Shown: one piece after another, positions 19,001-27,486 of the stretch
Layout of the letters: each line of letters opens with the position of its first letter
How positions within the stretch are numbered: position 1 is the stretch's first letter
DNA from: Fluviibacter sp039805725
GTDB lineage: Bacteria > Pseudomonadota > Gammaproteobacteria > Burkholderiales > Rhodocyclaceae
NCBI GenBank assembly: GCA_039805725.1
Contig: JBDLTT010000016.1
Span: forward strand, 1 to 42,913
Direction: 5' to 3'
Length of the DNA: 42,913 bases
The notes under the pieces: generated by a model
The model's database searches: none
Told to the model about the DNA's origin: nothing
Seen by the model: the letters and a program-made list of their open reading frames with translations, nothing else
Made by a program: the position numbers and the translations under genes

Positions 19001-19930
19001 GACCTCTAACCAGTTGCCATCCGGCGTGACCATTTTCCACCAGGCAAGGTTGTCGAGCGCGGTGCCCCACAGCACCGCCTTTTTGCCGCCGGCATTCATC
19101 GCGATATTGCCACCGATACAGGAAGCTTCAGCCGATGTTGGATCCACGGCAAAAACGAGACCGGCACGCTCGGCGGCTTCGGAAACTCTTTTGGTCACAA
19201 CGCCAGCACCCGTGCGTACTGTACCGACAGGGTGATCAACGCCCGGTAGGGTGATGAATTCAACCGGGGCAATATCAATCAGCTTCTCGGTGTTAATGAC
19301 GACCGAGTCAGCCGTCAGCGGGATGGCACCGCCCGTATAGCCGGTACCGCCGCCACGGGGGATGATGGTCAGGCCAAGTTTGATGCAGTCACGCACCAGT
19401 GGGCCAATTTCTTCTTCAGTGTCCGGATAGAGCACCACGAACGGATACTCGATGCGCCAGTCAGTGGCATCGGTCACATGCGATACGCGGGCAAGACCAT
19501 CAAAAGCAATGTTGTCCTTGCGCGTGTGTTTGCTGAGCGTGCGCAGCACCTTGCGGCGGCGTGCGGCCGCTGTGTCCAGATGCTTGGCGAAACGATTGAT
19601 GGCTTCGTTGGTAGCCTTGAGCAGTTGCGCTACTTTCTCGTTGCCGTCACGGCGCTTTTCAATTTCCGCAAGGCGATGGCGCAGTGCCGAGATCAGCGCT
19701 GATTGTCGCTGGGGGTTCTGTAGCAGATCGTCTTCTAGATAGGGATTGCGTTGCACGACCCAGATATCGCCCAACACCTCATACAGCATCCGCGCCGATC
19801 GGCCGGTGACGCGTTCGCTGCGAAGCGCATCCAGGATCGCCCAGTTCTCTTGGCCGAGCAGACGAATAACAACTTCACGATCGGAGTACGAGGTGTAGTT
19901 GTAGGGGATCTCGCGGAGGCGTGCATTCAT
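16079..19930 (-). CDS. DUF3683 / FAD-linked oxidase / Fe-S / CCG fusion oxidoreductase
   Basis: A 1283-residue cytoplasmic or membrane-peripheral fusion. Order: DUF3683 (about 1-175), FAD-binding domain of the p-cresol methylhydroxylase type (about 190-330; PRGGGTGYTGGAIPLT), FAD-oxidase C-terminal domain, then two ferredoxin-like clusters (CLRCGKCKPVCSTHVP and CTVCHRCEKPCPVDIDFG), then two cysteine-rich CCG domains (GYLCCGYPQ, SCGTCMDQL, DRCCGESG, TSCPSCLQG). This resembles GlcD plus GlpC/GlcF in one chain, as in Burkholderiales proteins annotated as FAD/FMN-binding oxidoreductases. A 2-hydroxyacid such as D-lactate is the likely substrate, by analogy only. ATG 19930 is used; the frame is open to 20122 without support. 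Divergent from ilvA. Confidence 0.92.
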   Translation of the reverse strand: MNARLREIPYNYTSYSDREVVIRLLGQENWAILDALRSERVTGRSARMLYEVLGDIWVVQRNPYLEDDLLQNPQRQSALISALRHRLAEIEKRRDGNEKVAQLLKATNEAINRFAKHLDTAAARRRKVLRTLSKHTRKDNIAFDGLARVSHVTDATDWRIEYPFVVLYPDTEEEIGPLVRDCIKLGLTIIPRGGGTGYTGGAIPLTADSVVINTEKLIDIAPVEFITLPGVDHPVGTVRTGAGVVTKRVSEAAERAGLVFAVDPTSAEASCIGGNIAMNAGGKKAVLWGTALDNLAWWKMVTPDGNWLEVERLDHNLGKIHEQETVRFRLTRFDATGKKHLGEEILSIPGAACRKIGLGKDVTDKFLGGVPGVQKEGTDGIIVAARWVLHKMPAHTRTVCLEFFGQVREAVPAIVEITDYFKPNGGGRNLGVLLAGLEHLDERYLKAVGYATKAKRHGRPKMVLIGDLVGDDENAVMQAASDVVRMCNLRSAEGFIAVSSEQRKNFWLDRSRTAAISKHTNAFKLNEDVVIPLPRMGDYCDGIERINIELSIANKLALCDALTNYLGGNLAVDAGDANVGKDVLIGDRAQRAVELVAQVRARWQWLLDHLDTPLAQAEASFATLGVVAGPLENQAANPVLFHRLQDYSVRVSWKQELKPALESIFDGNVYRPILDRINAIHKEVLRGRVFVALHMHAGDGNVHTNLPVNSDNYQMLQTANAAVDRIMLLARSLDGVISGEHGIGITKIDYLQDNEMAAFWAYKEKVDPEGHFNRGKLMRGGNLEMAYTPSYNLIGSESIVMEQSGIGEISEMVKDCLRCGKCKPVCSTHVPRANLLYSPRNKILGTSLLIEAFLYEEQTRRGVSLAHWAEFDDVAAHCTVCHRCEKPCPVDIDFGNVTIAMRNLLRKQGKQKFNPGTAAAMAFLTIKDPMFIKGIREVMIRFGYAAQNKLYQLGKSLRLIQNQVQHPPATLHKPPVRTQIINFINKPMPGNLPKRTARALLDIEDDKVIPVIRNPKLSAEESEAVFYFPGCGSERLFSQVGLATQAMLYEVGATTVLPPGYLCCGYPQTSAGEEDKGQRITTDNRVLFHRVANTLNYLDIKTVIVSCGTCMDQLQKYEFERIFPGCRLLDIHEYLMEKGVKLEGVDGVRYMYHDPCHTPMKTYAPLKVASELMGTNVPLNDRCCGESGTLAVTRPDISTQVRFRKQEEMEQGADALRADGFSGQVKVLTSCPSCLQGLSRFRDDAGTDADYIVVELAKNILGENWMTEYVSRANTGSIERVLL

Positions 19931-19994
19931 GATGTTGTTCTGGTCGATTGCGGCCCGCAAAGGCCTTTTCGGACTTTGTATTGTAGCGCATCGG

Positions 19995-20000
19995 TATAAT
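19995..20000 (+). promoter_or_regulatory. Candidate -10 element of ilvA
   Basis: A perfect TATAAT sits in the 139-bp gap between the divergent oxidoreductase and ilvA genes, 70 bases before the ilvA ATG. No convincing -35 hexamer is visible at 16-18 bases upstream, so regulation by an activator or a weak promoter is possible. Confidence 0.45.
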
Positions 20001-20069
20001 GCAATCACGCGCCGGCATGGGTTTTCAGCGATGCTCGGGGTGCTCTTTTCCAACAATTCCAAAGTTGCC

Positions 20070-21623
20070 ATGATTGTCAAAAATGATGTGCCTTTCCCGC
20101 TGACGGAATATCTGCGCCGCATTGAAGCGGCTGAGGTCTATGATGTGGCTATCGAATCGTCGCTCGATTACGCACCGAACCTGTCGGCAAGGCTTGGTAA
20201 CGCCGTATTTTTCAAACGAGAAGACCAACAACCGGTCTTTTCGTTCAAGCTGCGTGGCGCCTACAACAAGATGGCTAAACTGCCAGCCGAAGTCCTTAAG
20301 CGCGGTGTGGTTGCAGCCTCGGCTGGTAACCATGCTCAGGGTGTGGCATTGTCAGCTCAAAAGTTGGGTTGTCGTGCCGTGATTGTGATGCCAACGACGA
20401 CACCGGGTATCAAGGTGAATGCTGTGCGCTCACGTGGTGGCGAGGTGGTTCTGTTTGGTGATTCCTTTGATGATGCCTACAACGAAGCGCGTCGCCTGGA
20501 GCGTGAAGAGGGGTTGACCTTTGTGCACCCCTTTGACGACCCCGATGTGATCGCCGGTCAGGGTACCGTCGGCCTGGAAATCCTGCGCCAGCACCCTAAA
20601 CCCATCGATGCCATCTTCTGTTGTGTAGGGGGTGGTGGTCTGATCGCGGGTGTCGCTGCCGCCGTAAAATTGGTGCGTCCAGAAATCAAAGTGATCGGTG
20701 TTGAAGCCGTGGATGCCGATGCCATGACCCGCTCGCTCGCCGCGCATGAGCGCGTCCGACTCGATCAGGTGGGCTTGTTTGCTGATGGTGCCGCCGTCAA
20801 GGAAGTGGGCAGCGAATGTTTTCGGATCGCGGAACAGTATGTCGATGAAATGATCCAGGTTGATAACGATGCAATATGTGCCGCGATCAAAGATGTCTTT
20901 GAGGACACGCGCTCCGTGCTGGAACCGGCCGGTGCTTTGGCCGTTGCCGGCATGAAAGCTTGGGTCGCCAAAACCGGTGTGCAGAGCAAAACGCTCGTTG
21001 CCGTCGCGTCTGGCGCCAACATGAATTTTGATCGTCTCCGTTTCGTGGCCGAACGGGCTGAGTTGGGCGAGCAGCGCGAAGCAATTTTGGCCGTGACGCT
21101 CCCGGAAAAGCCGGGTGCGTATAGAAAATTCCTGTCGTTGCTTGGTAGCCGTAGTATTACCGAGTTCAATTACCGTTACAACGATCCGGGCGCGGCACAC
21201 GTCTTCGTGGGTATCCAGACGGCTAAACGTGCCGAAGTGATAGCGCTGGTCGAGATGCTCAAAGCAGAGGGCTATCCGGCCCTCGATCTGACCGACGATG
21301 AAATGGCCAAGTTACATGTGCGCTACATGGTTGGCGGCCATACGCCGCGTGAAGGTGCGGGCGCCGCCACCCAGGAGCTGATCTACCGGTTTGAATTTCC
21401 GGAGCGTCCAGGCGCGCTGATGCGGTTCCTAGAGAACATGAGTGCGGGCTGGAACATCAGTCTGTTTCATTACCGAAACCACGGTGCCGACTTTGGTCGC
21501 GTGCTGGTTGGTTTTCAGGTGCCGGCGGGTGACATGGTGGCTTTTGACGCTTTTCTGGCCGGGCTCGGTTATTCGCATCGCAACGAGTCCGATAATCCGG
21601 CGTATCGCCTGTTTCTTGCCTAA
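20070..21623 (+). CDS. ilvA: Biosynthetic threonine ammonia-lyase IlvA
   Basis: PLP enzyme that deaminates threonine to 2-oxobutanoate, the first step toward isoleucine (EC 4.3.1.19). The 517-residue length fits the long, allosteric IlvA. The PLP lysine is Lys60 in PVFSFKLRGAYNK, and the phosphate-binding loop is VGGGGLIAG. Residues from about 335 on form two ACT-like regulatory domains (LGEQREAILAVTLPEKPGAY and ELIYRFEFPERPGALMRFL), which bind isoleucine and valine in E. coli. An in-frame ATG at 20031 gives a longer version; ATG 20070 is preferred because its product starts like other IlvA proteins. A small membrane-protein gene begins 11 bp after its stop. Confidence 0.96.
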   Translation: MIVKNDVPFPLTEYLRRIEAAEVYDVAIESSLDYAPNLSARLGNAVFFKREDQQPVFSFKLRGAYNKMAKLPAEVLKRGVVAASAGNHAQGVALSAQKLGCRAVIVMPTTTPGIKVNAVRSRGGEVVLFGDSFDDAYNEARRLEREEGLTFVHPFDDPDVIAGQGTVGLEILRQHPKPIDAIFCCVGGGGLIAGVAAAVKLVRPEIKVIGVEAVDADAMTRSLAAHERVRLDQVGLFADGAAVKEVGSECFRIAEQYVDEMIQVDNDAICAAIKDVFEDTRSVLEPAGALAVAGMKAWVAKTGVQSKTLVAVASGANMNFDRLRFVAERAELGEQREAILAVTLPEKPGAYRKFLSLLGSRSITEFNYRYNDPGAAHVFVGIQTAKRAEVIALVEMLKAEGYPALDLTDDEMAKLHVRYMVGGHTPREGAGAATQELIYRFEFPERPGALMRFLENMSAGWNISLFHYRNHGADFGRVLVGFQVPAGDMVAFDAFLAGLGYSHRNESDNPAYRLFLA

Positions 21624-21634
21624 GCGCCAGCAAG

Positions 21635-21919
21635 ATGTACGAGATCACCCTGTATCTATTGGCCGGTGCGTTGGTGCTGCTCGGGTGGTCCTGTTGCCGC
21701 TTGTTTCCCCATGTGCCCGATTCAGGCGGCATCAGAGGCATACGCTTCTGGTTGGCGTTGTTGCTGGTCGTGGCCTTAGATCGTGTACTCAACACGGCGT
21801 TTTTTACCGTCGAAACCTCGCTCTACGACTCAGACGATGCGGTGTTGACGCTGATTGAGGCATCGATTCTGTTTGTGGTGACGGGGATCGTGCTGCGTTC
21901 ACCAAATCAGTCAGTCTGA
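21635..21919 (+). CDS. Small three-helix membrane protein of unknown function
   Basis: I do not recognise this 94-residue protein. It has three likely transmembrane helices (about residues 5-25, 37-58 and 68-87), with a CC pair (WSCCRLF) and a proline-rich loop between the first two. Start ATG 21635 lies 11 bp downstream of ilvA, so it is probably translated from the same mRNA. It ends 3 bp from the convergent fau gene. Codon use looks like its neighbours. No function can be assigned. Confidence 0.65.
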   Translation: MYEITLYLLAGALVLLGWSCCRLFPHVPDSGGIRGIRFWLALLLVVALDRVLNTAFFTVETSLYDSDDAVLTLIEASILFVVTGIVLRSPNQSV

Positions 21920-21922
21920 CGG

Positions 21923-22495
21923 TTATAAGACCAGACCTTTTTCCGTGACCCAGCCGTCGAGCGGCACATCGTGTGCCTGTGGCCGGATGTCATCGAGCAG
22001 CTGCCCGGAAAACAGTACGCCAATCGTTCTAACGTCGGGTAGCAAAGGGAGTGTGCGGTCGTAGTAGCCGCCCCCATAGCCCAGCCGGTAACCGTTTTTA
22101 TCCAGTCCCAAACAAGGGATGAATAGAATCTTCGGGGTAACAAGCTTGTCGGAATTGGCCGGCGGCGCGACGATACCCGCTTCGTCCAGCGTCGGCCGGA
22201 TGATTGGATCCCACAGATAAAATGACAGTGGTGCGCAGGCTTCCATCACACGGGGCAGACACACAGCTACGCCCGCCGCATACCACTCATGCATCAGTGG
22301 TGAGATATCGGGTTCTTTGGTAATGGGTGAATAAAATGCAAAGGGCGACGGGGGTGGATGGAAATGGTCTTCCAGAATGTCGCACATACGCCGACTATAA
22401 GTGGCGTGATCAGCGGCTGACAACGTCCTCCGCCAAGATTTCATGCGGGTACGCAGCGTACTGCGATAGAATTTTTCATCCGTTGGGTTCGGCAT
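21923..22495 (-). CDS. fau: 5-formyltetrahydrofolate cyclo-ligase
   Basis: ATP-dependent conversion of 5-formyl-THF to 5,10-methenyl-THF (EC 6.3.3.2), which returns a storage folate to one-carbon metabolism. The 190-residue protein has the family nucleotide-binding motif GYRLGYGGGYYDRTL near residue 135 and a basic N-terminus (RTRMKSWRRTL). In E. coli the gene is ygfA, often placed with 6S RNA; I see no 6S-like element here. The ATG at 22495 faces slt across 50 bp of upstream DNA. Confidence 0.93.
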   Translation of the reverse strand: MPNPTDEKFYRSTLRTRMKSWRRTLSAADHATYSRRMCDILEDHFHPPPSPFAFYSPITKEPDISPLMHEWYAAGVAVCLPRVMEACAPLSFYLWDPIIRPTLDEAGIVAPPANSDKLVTPKILFIPCLGLDKNGYRLGYGGGYYDRTLPLLPDVRTIGVLFSGQLLDDIRPQAHDVPLDGWVTEKGLVL

Positions 22496-22545
22496 AGTCC
22501 GGACAGTAACACACCCCTCCCGGGACCCCTATCTTGTCGGTACTT

Positions 22546-24486
22546 ATGTTGATGCCATGCCTCTCGTCCAAATCTTTGCGCGTTTCCCTGCTGGTTGTTA
22601 CGTTGGGCGGCGCGTCACTCGCTGCGGCGCAAGACGCGACCTATCTGAGCGCACGCGATGCGGCCAAGAACGGCCAGCTCAATAAGGTCGAGCAGCTCTA
22701 TCCACAGCTCAAGCAGCATGAACTGGTGCCTTACGTGGAATCCTGGCTGCTCAAGCCGCAGTTGAATACGGATGCGCCTGAAATCCGTGCCTTCCTCAAG
22801 AAGTACGATGGCGAGCGTCCTGCCGAACTGCTGCGTGCAGATTGGATTCGCGCGCAAGCCAAGCAGGGTAATTGGGCGTTGGTCGCGCAACAGGGCACGC
22901 TGATGCTGCAGCCGGAACCCGATGTGCAGTGCTACAGCCTGTTGCCGCGGATCAACAATGGCGACAGCGTCGCCAAGGAACAGTCACGCGTGTTGTGGGT
23001 CACTGGCACCGATTCGCCGGATGCTTGCCAGGCCTTATTTGATGCCATGTGGAGCAACGGCGATCTCAAAGCCAGCGATGGCTGGCAGCGCGCCCGACGT
23101 CAGGTCGCAATGAACAAGCCCGGTCAGGCGCGCCAGACCTTAACGGTGATGCGCGTTAACGTGAACGATGCGGCCGGTGGCCTCGATAGCGTACTTAACC
23201 GGCCGGTGATTTATCTCGAGCGTGTGGGCACCCCGAACGACGATACCCAGAAGGAACTCGTCACTCTGGCGTTGGTGCGCATGGCGCGCACGGAACCCAC
23301 CAGTGCGCTATCCGCAGTCAAACGTTTCGGTAGCGGACTGGATCGTGCCCAGCAGGAATATGTCTGGGGCATTATTGGTTGGCAGTTGGGCATTCAGCAT
23401 AGCCCGGAGGCGTTGGATGCCGTTAAGCGCAGCGGTACGGTCGTGTTACCTGATGAGGCTGAAGCCTGGCGCGTCCGCGTGGCGTTGCGGGCGCAAGACT
23501 GGAGCCTCGTCAAGAAAACCATCGAGGCGATGCCCGAACCCCTGATCAACTCGCCGGAATGGGTGTACTGGCTGGGACGTGCTTATAAGGCACAGGGTCG
23601 CGATAGCGCCGCCGATGAGCAGTTCCTGAAGATCGCTGGGCAGCCGAATTTCTATGGCGTTCTGGCGACCGAAGAACTCGGTCAGCGCGCCAAACTACCG
23701 ACCCAGGCCAAACCCATCACCCCTGAGGAAATCCGCGCCGTCGAAAAGCAACCAGGCATCCGTCGTGCATTGGCCATGTACCGGCTAGATCTGCGCCCCG
23801 AGGGCGTCAAGGAATGGAGCTGGGCATTACGCGGCATGAGCGATCGGCAACTTTTGGCCGCCGCCGAAGTGGCGCAACGGCATCAAATCATTGATCGTTC
23901 GATCAGCGCCGCCGATCGCACCAAGGACGAACACAATTACAAACTGCGTTTCCCGACACCCTATGCCGACAAGATCATGCCGCATTCTGACCGGCAGAAC
24001 TTGGATAAAGCCTGGGTCTATGGGCTCATGCGTCAGGAAAGCCGCTTCGTGACCAACGCCAAATCGAATGTAGGGGCTGCGGGTCTCATGCAGGTGATGC
24101 CGGCTACGGGCAAATGGGTGGCTAACAAGCTGGGCATGAAGTTTGCTCCCGGCGATCTGCACAACCCAGACACCAATGTCATGCTGGGCACGACTTATAT
24201 GCGTCTGGTACTGGAAAGCTTGGATAACCACCCGGTTCTCGCCTCGGCGGCCTACAACGCGGGTCCCGGGCGTGCCCGCAAATGGCGCGACGTGAAGCCG
24301 CTGGAAGGGGCGATCTACGCCGAGACCATCCCGTTTTCTGAAACCCGGGATTATGTAAAAAAAGTGATGAGCAACGCCGTCTTCTACCAGACCGTCATGA
24401 CCGGCAGTTCGCCGTCGCTCAAGGTGATGCTGGGAACGATCGGCCCCAAGTCCAGCCAAGCGAACGGGGTGCCGGATTTACCCTGA
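22546..24486 (+). CDS. slt: Soluble lytic murein transglycosylase (Slt70-like)
   Basis: Periplasmic enzyme that cleaves peptidoglycan between MurNAc and GlcNAc with formation of 1,6-anhydroMurNAc. It has a signal peptide (LRVSLLVVTLGGASLAAAQD), a long alpha-helical superhelix (about 35-460, the U and L domains of Slt70), and a C-terminal lysozyme-like SLT domain. The domain has the catalytic Glu498 in MRQESRF, followed by GAAGLMQVMPAT and ASAAYNAGPGRARKW. A TTG at 22534 and an ATG at 22552 are alternative starts; ATG 22546 gives a clear signal peptide. Length 646 matches the family. Confidence 0.93.
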   Translation: MLMPCLSSKSLRVSLLVVTLGGASLAAAQDATYLSARDAAKNGQLNKVEQLYPQLKQHELVPYVESWLLKPQLNTDAPEIRAFLKKYDGERPAELLRADWIRAQAKQGNWALVAQQGTLMLQPEPDVQCYSLLPRINNGDSVAKEQSRVLWVTGTDSPDACQALFDAMWSNGDLKASDGWQRARRQVAMNKPGQARQTLTVMRVNVNDAAGGLDSVLNRPVIYLERVGTPNDDTQKELVTLALVRMARTEPTSALSAVKRFGSGLDRAQQEYVWGIIGWQLGIQHSPEALDAVKRSGTVVLPDEAEAWRVRVALRAQDWSLVKKTIEAMPEPLINSPEWVYWLGRAYKAQGRDSAADEQFLKIAGQPNFYGVLATEELGQRAKLPTQAKPITPEEIRAVEKQPGIRRALAMYRLDLRPEGVKEWSWALRGMSDRQLLAAAEVAQRHQIIDRSISAADRTKDEHNYKLRFPTPYADKIMPHSDRQNLDKAWVYGLMRQESRFVTNAKSNVGAAGLMQVMPATGKWVANKLGMKFAPGDLHNPDTNVMLGTTYMRLVLESLDNHPVLASAAYNAGPGRARKWRDVKPLEGAIYAETIPFSETRDYVKKVMSNAVFYQTVMTGSSPSLKVMLGTIGPKSSQANGVPDLP

Positions 24487-24558
24487 AATGACATAAAATA
24501 GGTACTGGATGACCCATCGACGAATCGAACCAATTAGACGATCGACCAAGGAAAACGC

Positions 24559-25518
24559 ATGCTGACGAATAAGAAAATTCTCCTCATTGGTGGCACCGGG
24601 TTTGTTGGGCGACATCTGGCTCGTGTCCTCGTTGATGCCGGTGTTCAGGTCACCATTCCGACGCGTCGCTACGAAAAGAATCGCGATGTCACGATGCTGC
24701 CGAGTGTGACGCTGGTCGAAGCCGATATCAATGACAATGGCGCACTTGAGCGGCTAGCCAGGGGTCAGGATGCCGTGATCAACCTGGTAGGCATTCTGCA
24801 TGGCGATACACCCGCTATTCCTTACGGGAAAGAATTTGCCGCCGCCCATGTCGAGTTACCCAGGAAAATTGTCGCCGTCTGTAAAGCCGTCGGCGTGAGA
24901 CGCTTGCTGCACATGAGCGCATTGCATGCCGGTAAGAATGCACCCTCGGAGTACCTGCGCTCCAAAGCAGCTGGTGAAGAAGTGGTTGCCAACTCGGGTT
25001 TGCTCACGACCATCTTCCGCCCATCGGTGATCTTTGGTGCGCGTGATTCGTTCATCAACACCTTTGCCAATCTGCTGCGCAAGCTGCCGTTCCTGCCGCT
25101 GGGTTGTGCCCATGCGCGCTTCCAGCCAGTCTCGGTGGACGATGTCGCCAAGGCCTTTGCCCAGGCGCTCGATACGCCGGCTATGGAAGGTCAGGCCTAT
25201 GACTTGTGTGGCCCGAATGTTTACACGCTCAAGGAGCTCGTCGAGTACACCGCTGAAGTTCTCGACATCAGGCGCCGTATCATCCCACTCTCGGAAAATT
25301 TCGCCTATTTCCAGGCTGCGCTGTTGTCGCTACTACCCAACAAGATGATGTCGGCCGACAATGTGCGCTCGATGGAAATCGACAGTGTCTGCAGTGGTCA
25401 TTGCAAGACGCCGCCGGACTGGAACCCACAACCGCTGGAGGCCGTGGTGCCTTTGTATTTGCTGGGGTCCGGCGATAGCGTGCAGTTCGACGACTATCGT
25501 AGCCGCGCCGGCCGCTAA
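24559..25518 (+). CDS. NDUFA9-like NAD(P)-binding SDR protein (atypical, complex I-associated family)
   Basis: A 319-residue atypical short-chain dehydrogenase with the Rossmann motif GGTGFVGRHLARVLVDAG at the N-terminus and a conserved SALHAGKNAPSEYLRSKAAGE segment. There is a Tyr-x-x-x-Lys-like YLRSK pair but not the classical catalytic layout. Proteins of this type are named for their similarity to the NDUFA9 accessory subunit of mitochondrial complex I; the bacterial role is unclear, and no nuo gene is in the window. ATG 24559 has a GGAAA site upstream. It follows slt by 72 bp and precedes cca by 38 bp, in the order seen in other Burkholderiales. Confidence 0.85.
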   Translation: MLTNKKILLIGGTGFVGRHLARVLVDAGVQVTIPTRRYEKNRDVTMLPSVTLVEADINDNGALERLARGQDAVINLVGILHGDTPAIPYGKEFAAAHVELPRKIVAVCKAVGVRRLLHMSALHAGKNAPSEYLRSKAAGEEVVANSGLLTTIFRPSVIFGARDSFINTFANLLRKLPFLPLGCAHARFQPVSVDDVAKAFAQALDTPAMEGQAYDLCGPNVYTLKELVEYTAEVLDIRRRIIPLSENFAYFQAALLSLLPNKMMSADNVRSMEIDSVCSGHCKTPPDWNPQPLEAVVPLYLLGSGDSVQFDDYRSRAGR

Positions 25519-25556
25519 GCATTCCGCGCCGCGCTTCTGATACGCAAGCGCCGGTT

Positions 25557-26627
25557 ATGAAGATCTACACAGTTGGCGGCGCGGTGCGTGATCGTTTGCT
25601 GGGTTTGCCGGCGGGCGATCGGGACTACGTCGTTGTGGGTGGTTCGCCGGAAGCCATGCTGGCTGCTGGGTTCGTGCCGGTTGGCAAAGATTTTCCCGTC
25701 TTTTTGCACCCCCAAACGCATGAAGAATATGCGCTCGCACGTACCGAGCGCAAAACCGGACACGGTTATCATGGCTTCAGCGTTCACGCCGCGCCGGAAG
25801 TGACTCTAGAAGAAGATCTGGCGCGCCGGGATCTCACTATTAATGCCATGGCTGAAGATGCCGATGGCCACGTGATTGATCCCTATGGTGGCCAGAAAGA
25901 TCTGAGCGCGCGCATCCTGCGCCATGTTGGCCCTGCATTTGCCGAAGATCCCGTGCGCATTCTGCGCCTGGCGCGTTTTGCGGCACGCTTTCCGCAGTTC
26001 AGGGTGGCCCCGGAAACGCAGGCATTGATGCAGCAGATGGTGCGCGATGGCGAAGTAAAACACCTGGTGGCAGAGCGTGTCTGGCAGGAGTTGTCACGCG
26101 GCTTGATGGCCGAACAACCCGAACGCATGTTTGCCGAGTTGGAGTCCAGCGGTGCCAGCGCCGATCTCTACCCACCCATTCCTGTTGTGGCTGGCCGTCT
26201 CAATGCCGCGGCTAACGCTGATTTACCGCTCGCAGCTCGCGTTGCCGTCTGGTTGGCAGAATGTAGCCCGGACCAGGTGGGCGCGATTGCAGAACAGCTA
26301 CGATTTCCGGTCGAATGCCGCGATCTGGCGCTTCTGCTCACGTATCACCGAACCGCACTGATGCAGCCTACCGTGCTGACCGCTGAAGATCGACTCAATA
26401 CCTTGGAGCGTTGCGATGGGCTGCGGCGGGCCGACCGATTCCAGTTACTGCTTGCGGTGTTGCCAATTCTCGGGGCCGCCCCTGATGTTGTGAACCAATG
26501 GTTACAAATTCAGGCCGCCGCCGCGTCCGTCGATGCGGGTGCCATCGCACTGAGCGTGCGCACACAAGAACACATCCCTACGCGTATCCGTGATGCACGT
26601 ATCGAAGCCATACAGAATCTTAGCTAA
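25557..26627 (+). CDS. cca: CCA-adding tRNA nucleotidyltransferase
   Basis: Adds or repairs the 3' CCA end of tRNAs. The 356-residue protein has the class II head domain: VGGAVRD (6-12), the catalytic DRD (21-23), the ERKTGHGYHGF strand and the RRDLTINAMA motif. This is followed by neck and body (YGGQKDLSARILRHVGPAFAEDP-type, then RILRLARFAARF). It lacks the C-terminal HD phosphohydrolase domain found in E. coli Cca (412 residues), so the protein is nucleotidyltransferase only. Its stop codon overlaps the ribosome site of the next gene. Confidence 0.95.
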   Translation: MKIYTVGGAVRDRLLGLPAGDRDYVVVGGSPEAMLAAGFVPVGKDFPVFLHPQTHEEYALARTERKTGHGYHGFSVHAAPEVTLEEDLARRDLTINAMAEDADGHVIDPYGGQKDLSARILRHVGPAFAEDPVRILRLARFAARFPQFRVAPETQALMQQMVRDGEVKHLVAERVWQELSRGLMAEQPERMFAELESSGASADLYPPIPVVAGRLNAAANADLPLAARVAVWLAECSPDQVGAIAEQLRFPVECRDLALLLTYHRTALMQPTVLTAEDRLNTLERCDGLRRADRFQLLLAVLPILGAAPDVVNQWLQIQAAAASVDAGAIALSVRTQEHIPTRIRDARIEAIQNLS

Positions 26628-26636
26628 GGAATCATC

Positions 26637-27473
26637 TTGACCGACGCCCTCGCCTTGGAAGTTATCAGCCGCTACCCGAGTAAAGGCAAACGCCGTACAC
26701 CATTACTTTTCATTCATGGCGCCTTCACGGCCGCCTGGACCTGGTCTGAACATTTTCTTGATTGGTATGCCGAGCGCGGCTGGCCGGCGCATGCCGTGTC
26801 GTTAAGGGGTCATGGTGGTAGTGAGGGTCATGAACAACTGGGGAATTGGGGTATCGACCACTATGTCTCTGACGTCATGCAAGTGATCGAAGAGATGGGT
26901 GGGGCACCTGTACTCATCGGCCACTCGATGGGTGGCTTTGTCGTGCAGAAATGTCTAGAGCAACGCGCTTTTCCTGCAGCCGTACTGATGTGCTCCGTCC
27001 CACCCCGCGGGTTGATTGCCAGCTCGATGTCGTTGCTTTGGTCGCGACCCGATATGCTGGGGAACTTATCGCAGCTCATGACGGGTGGCCCGGTCGATAT
27101 TGATGCACTGAAGGACGCTCTCTTTGCGCAACCGGCATCGCTTGCGGATTTGCAGCGTTACCTCCTGCTGTCACAGATGGAGTCGCAACGCGCGATCTGG
27201 GACATGACCATGTTTAACCTGATTAACCCGGAGCGTTTGCTACCGGTACCCAAACTCGTTATCGGCGCGGAACTGGATCACATCATCCCGGCCAATCAGG
27301 TGCGCGATACGGCCGAAGCCTATGGCGTCGAACCCGTGATTTTTCCGGGCATGGGTCACGGCCTGATGCTGGAGCGCGACTGGGATCACGTCGCCAGCGT
27401 GATGAATGACTGGTTGCTGGCGGTGGTTCCCAATGCGCCACGCACAACGACAACCAACAGCAAATCGGACTAG
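26637..27473 (+). CDS. Alpha/beta-hydrolase fold protein
   Basis: The 278-residue protein has the lipase-type nucleophile elbow GHSMGG with Ser97, and Asp214 (AELDH) and His241 (GMGHG) complete a triad in the expected order. FIHGAFTAAWTWSEHF supplies the oxyanion loop. It has no signal peptide and should be cytoplasmic. The start is TTG 26637: it has a TAAGGA site with 6-base spacing made from the cca stop region, and no better ATG exists. The substrate is unknown. Confidence 0.88.
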   Translation: MTDALALEVISRYPSKGKRRTPLLFIHGAFTAAWTWSEHFLDWYAERGWPAHAVSLRGHGGSEGHEQLGNWGIDHYVSDVMQVIEEMGGAPVLIGHSMGGFVVQKCLEQRAFPAAVLMCSVPPRGLIASSMSLLWSRPDMLGNLSQLMTGGPVDIDALKDALFAQPASLADLQRYLLLSQMESQRAIWDMTMFNLINPERLLPVPKLVIGAELDHIIPANQVRDTAEAYGVEPVIFPGMGHGLMLERDWDHVASVMNDWLLAVVPNAPRTTTTNSKSD

Positions 27474-27486
27474 TTAACGGTTTGGT

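Noticed and set aside
20430..21200. 256-codon leftward open frame opposite ilvA
   Set aside because: Antisense shadow of a conserved enzyme; no family motif.
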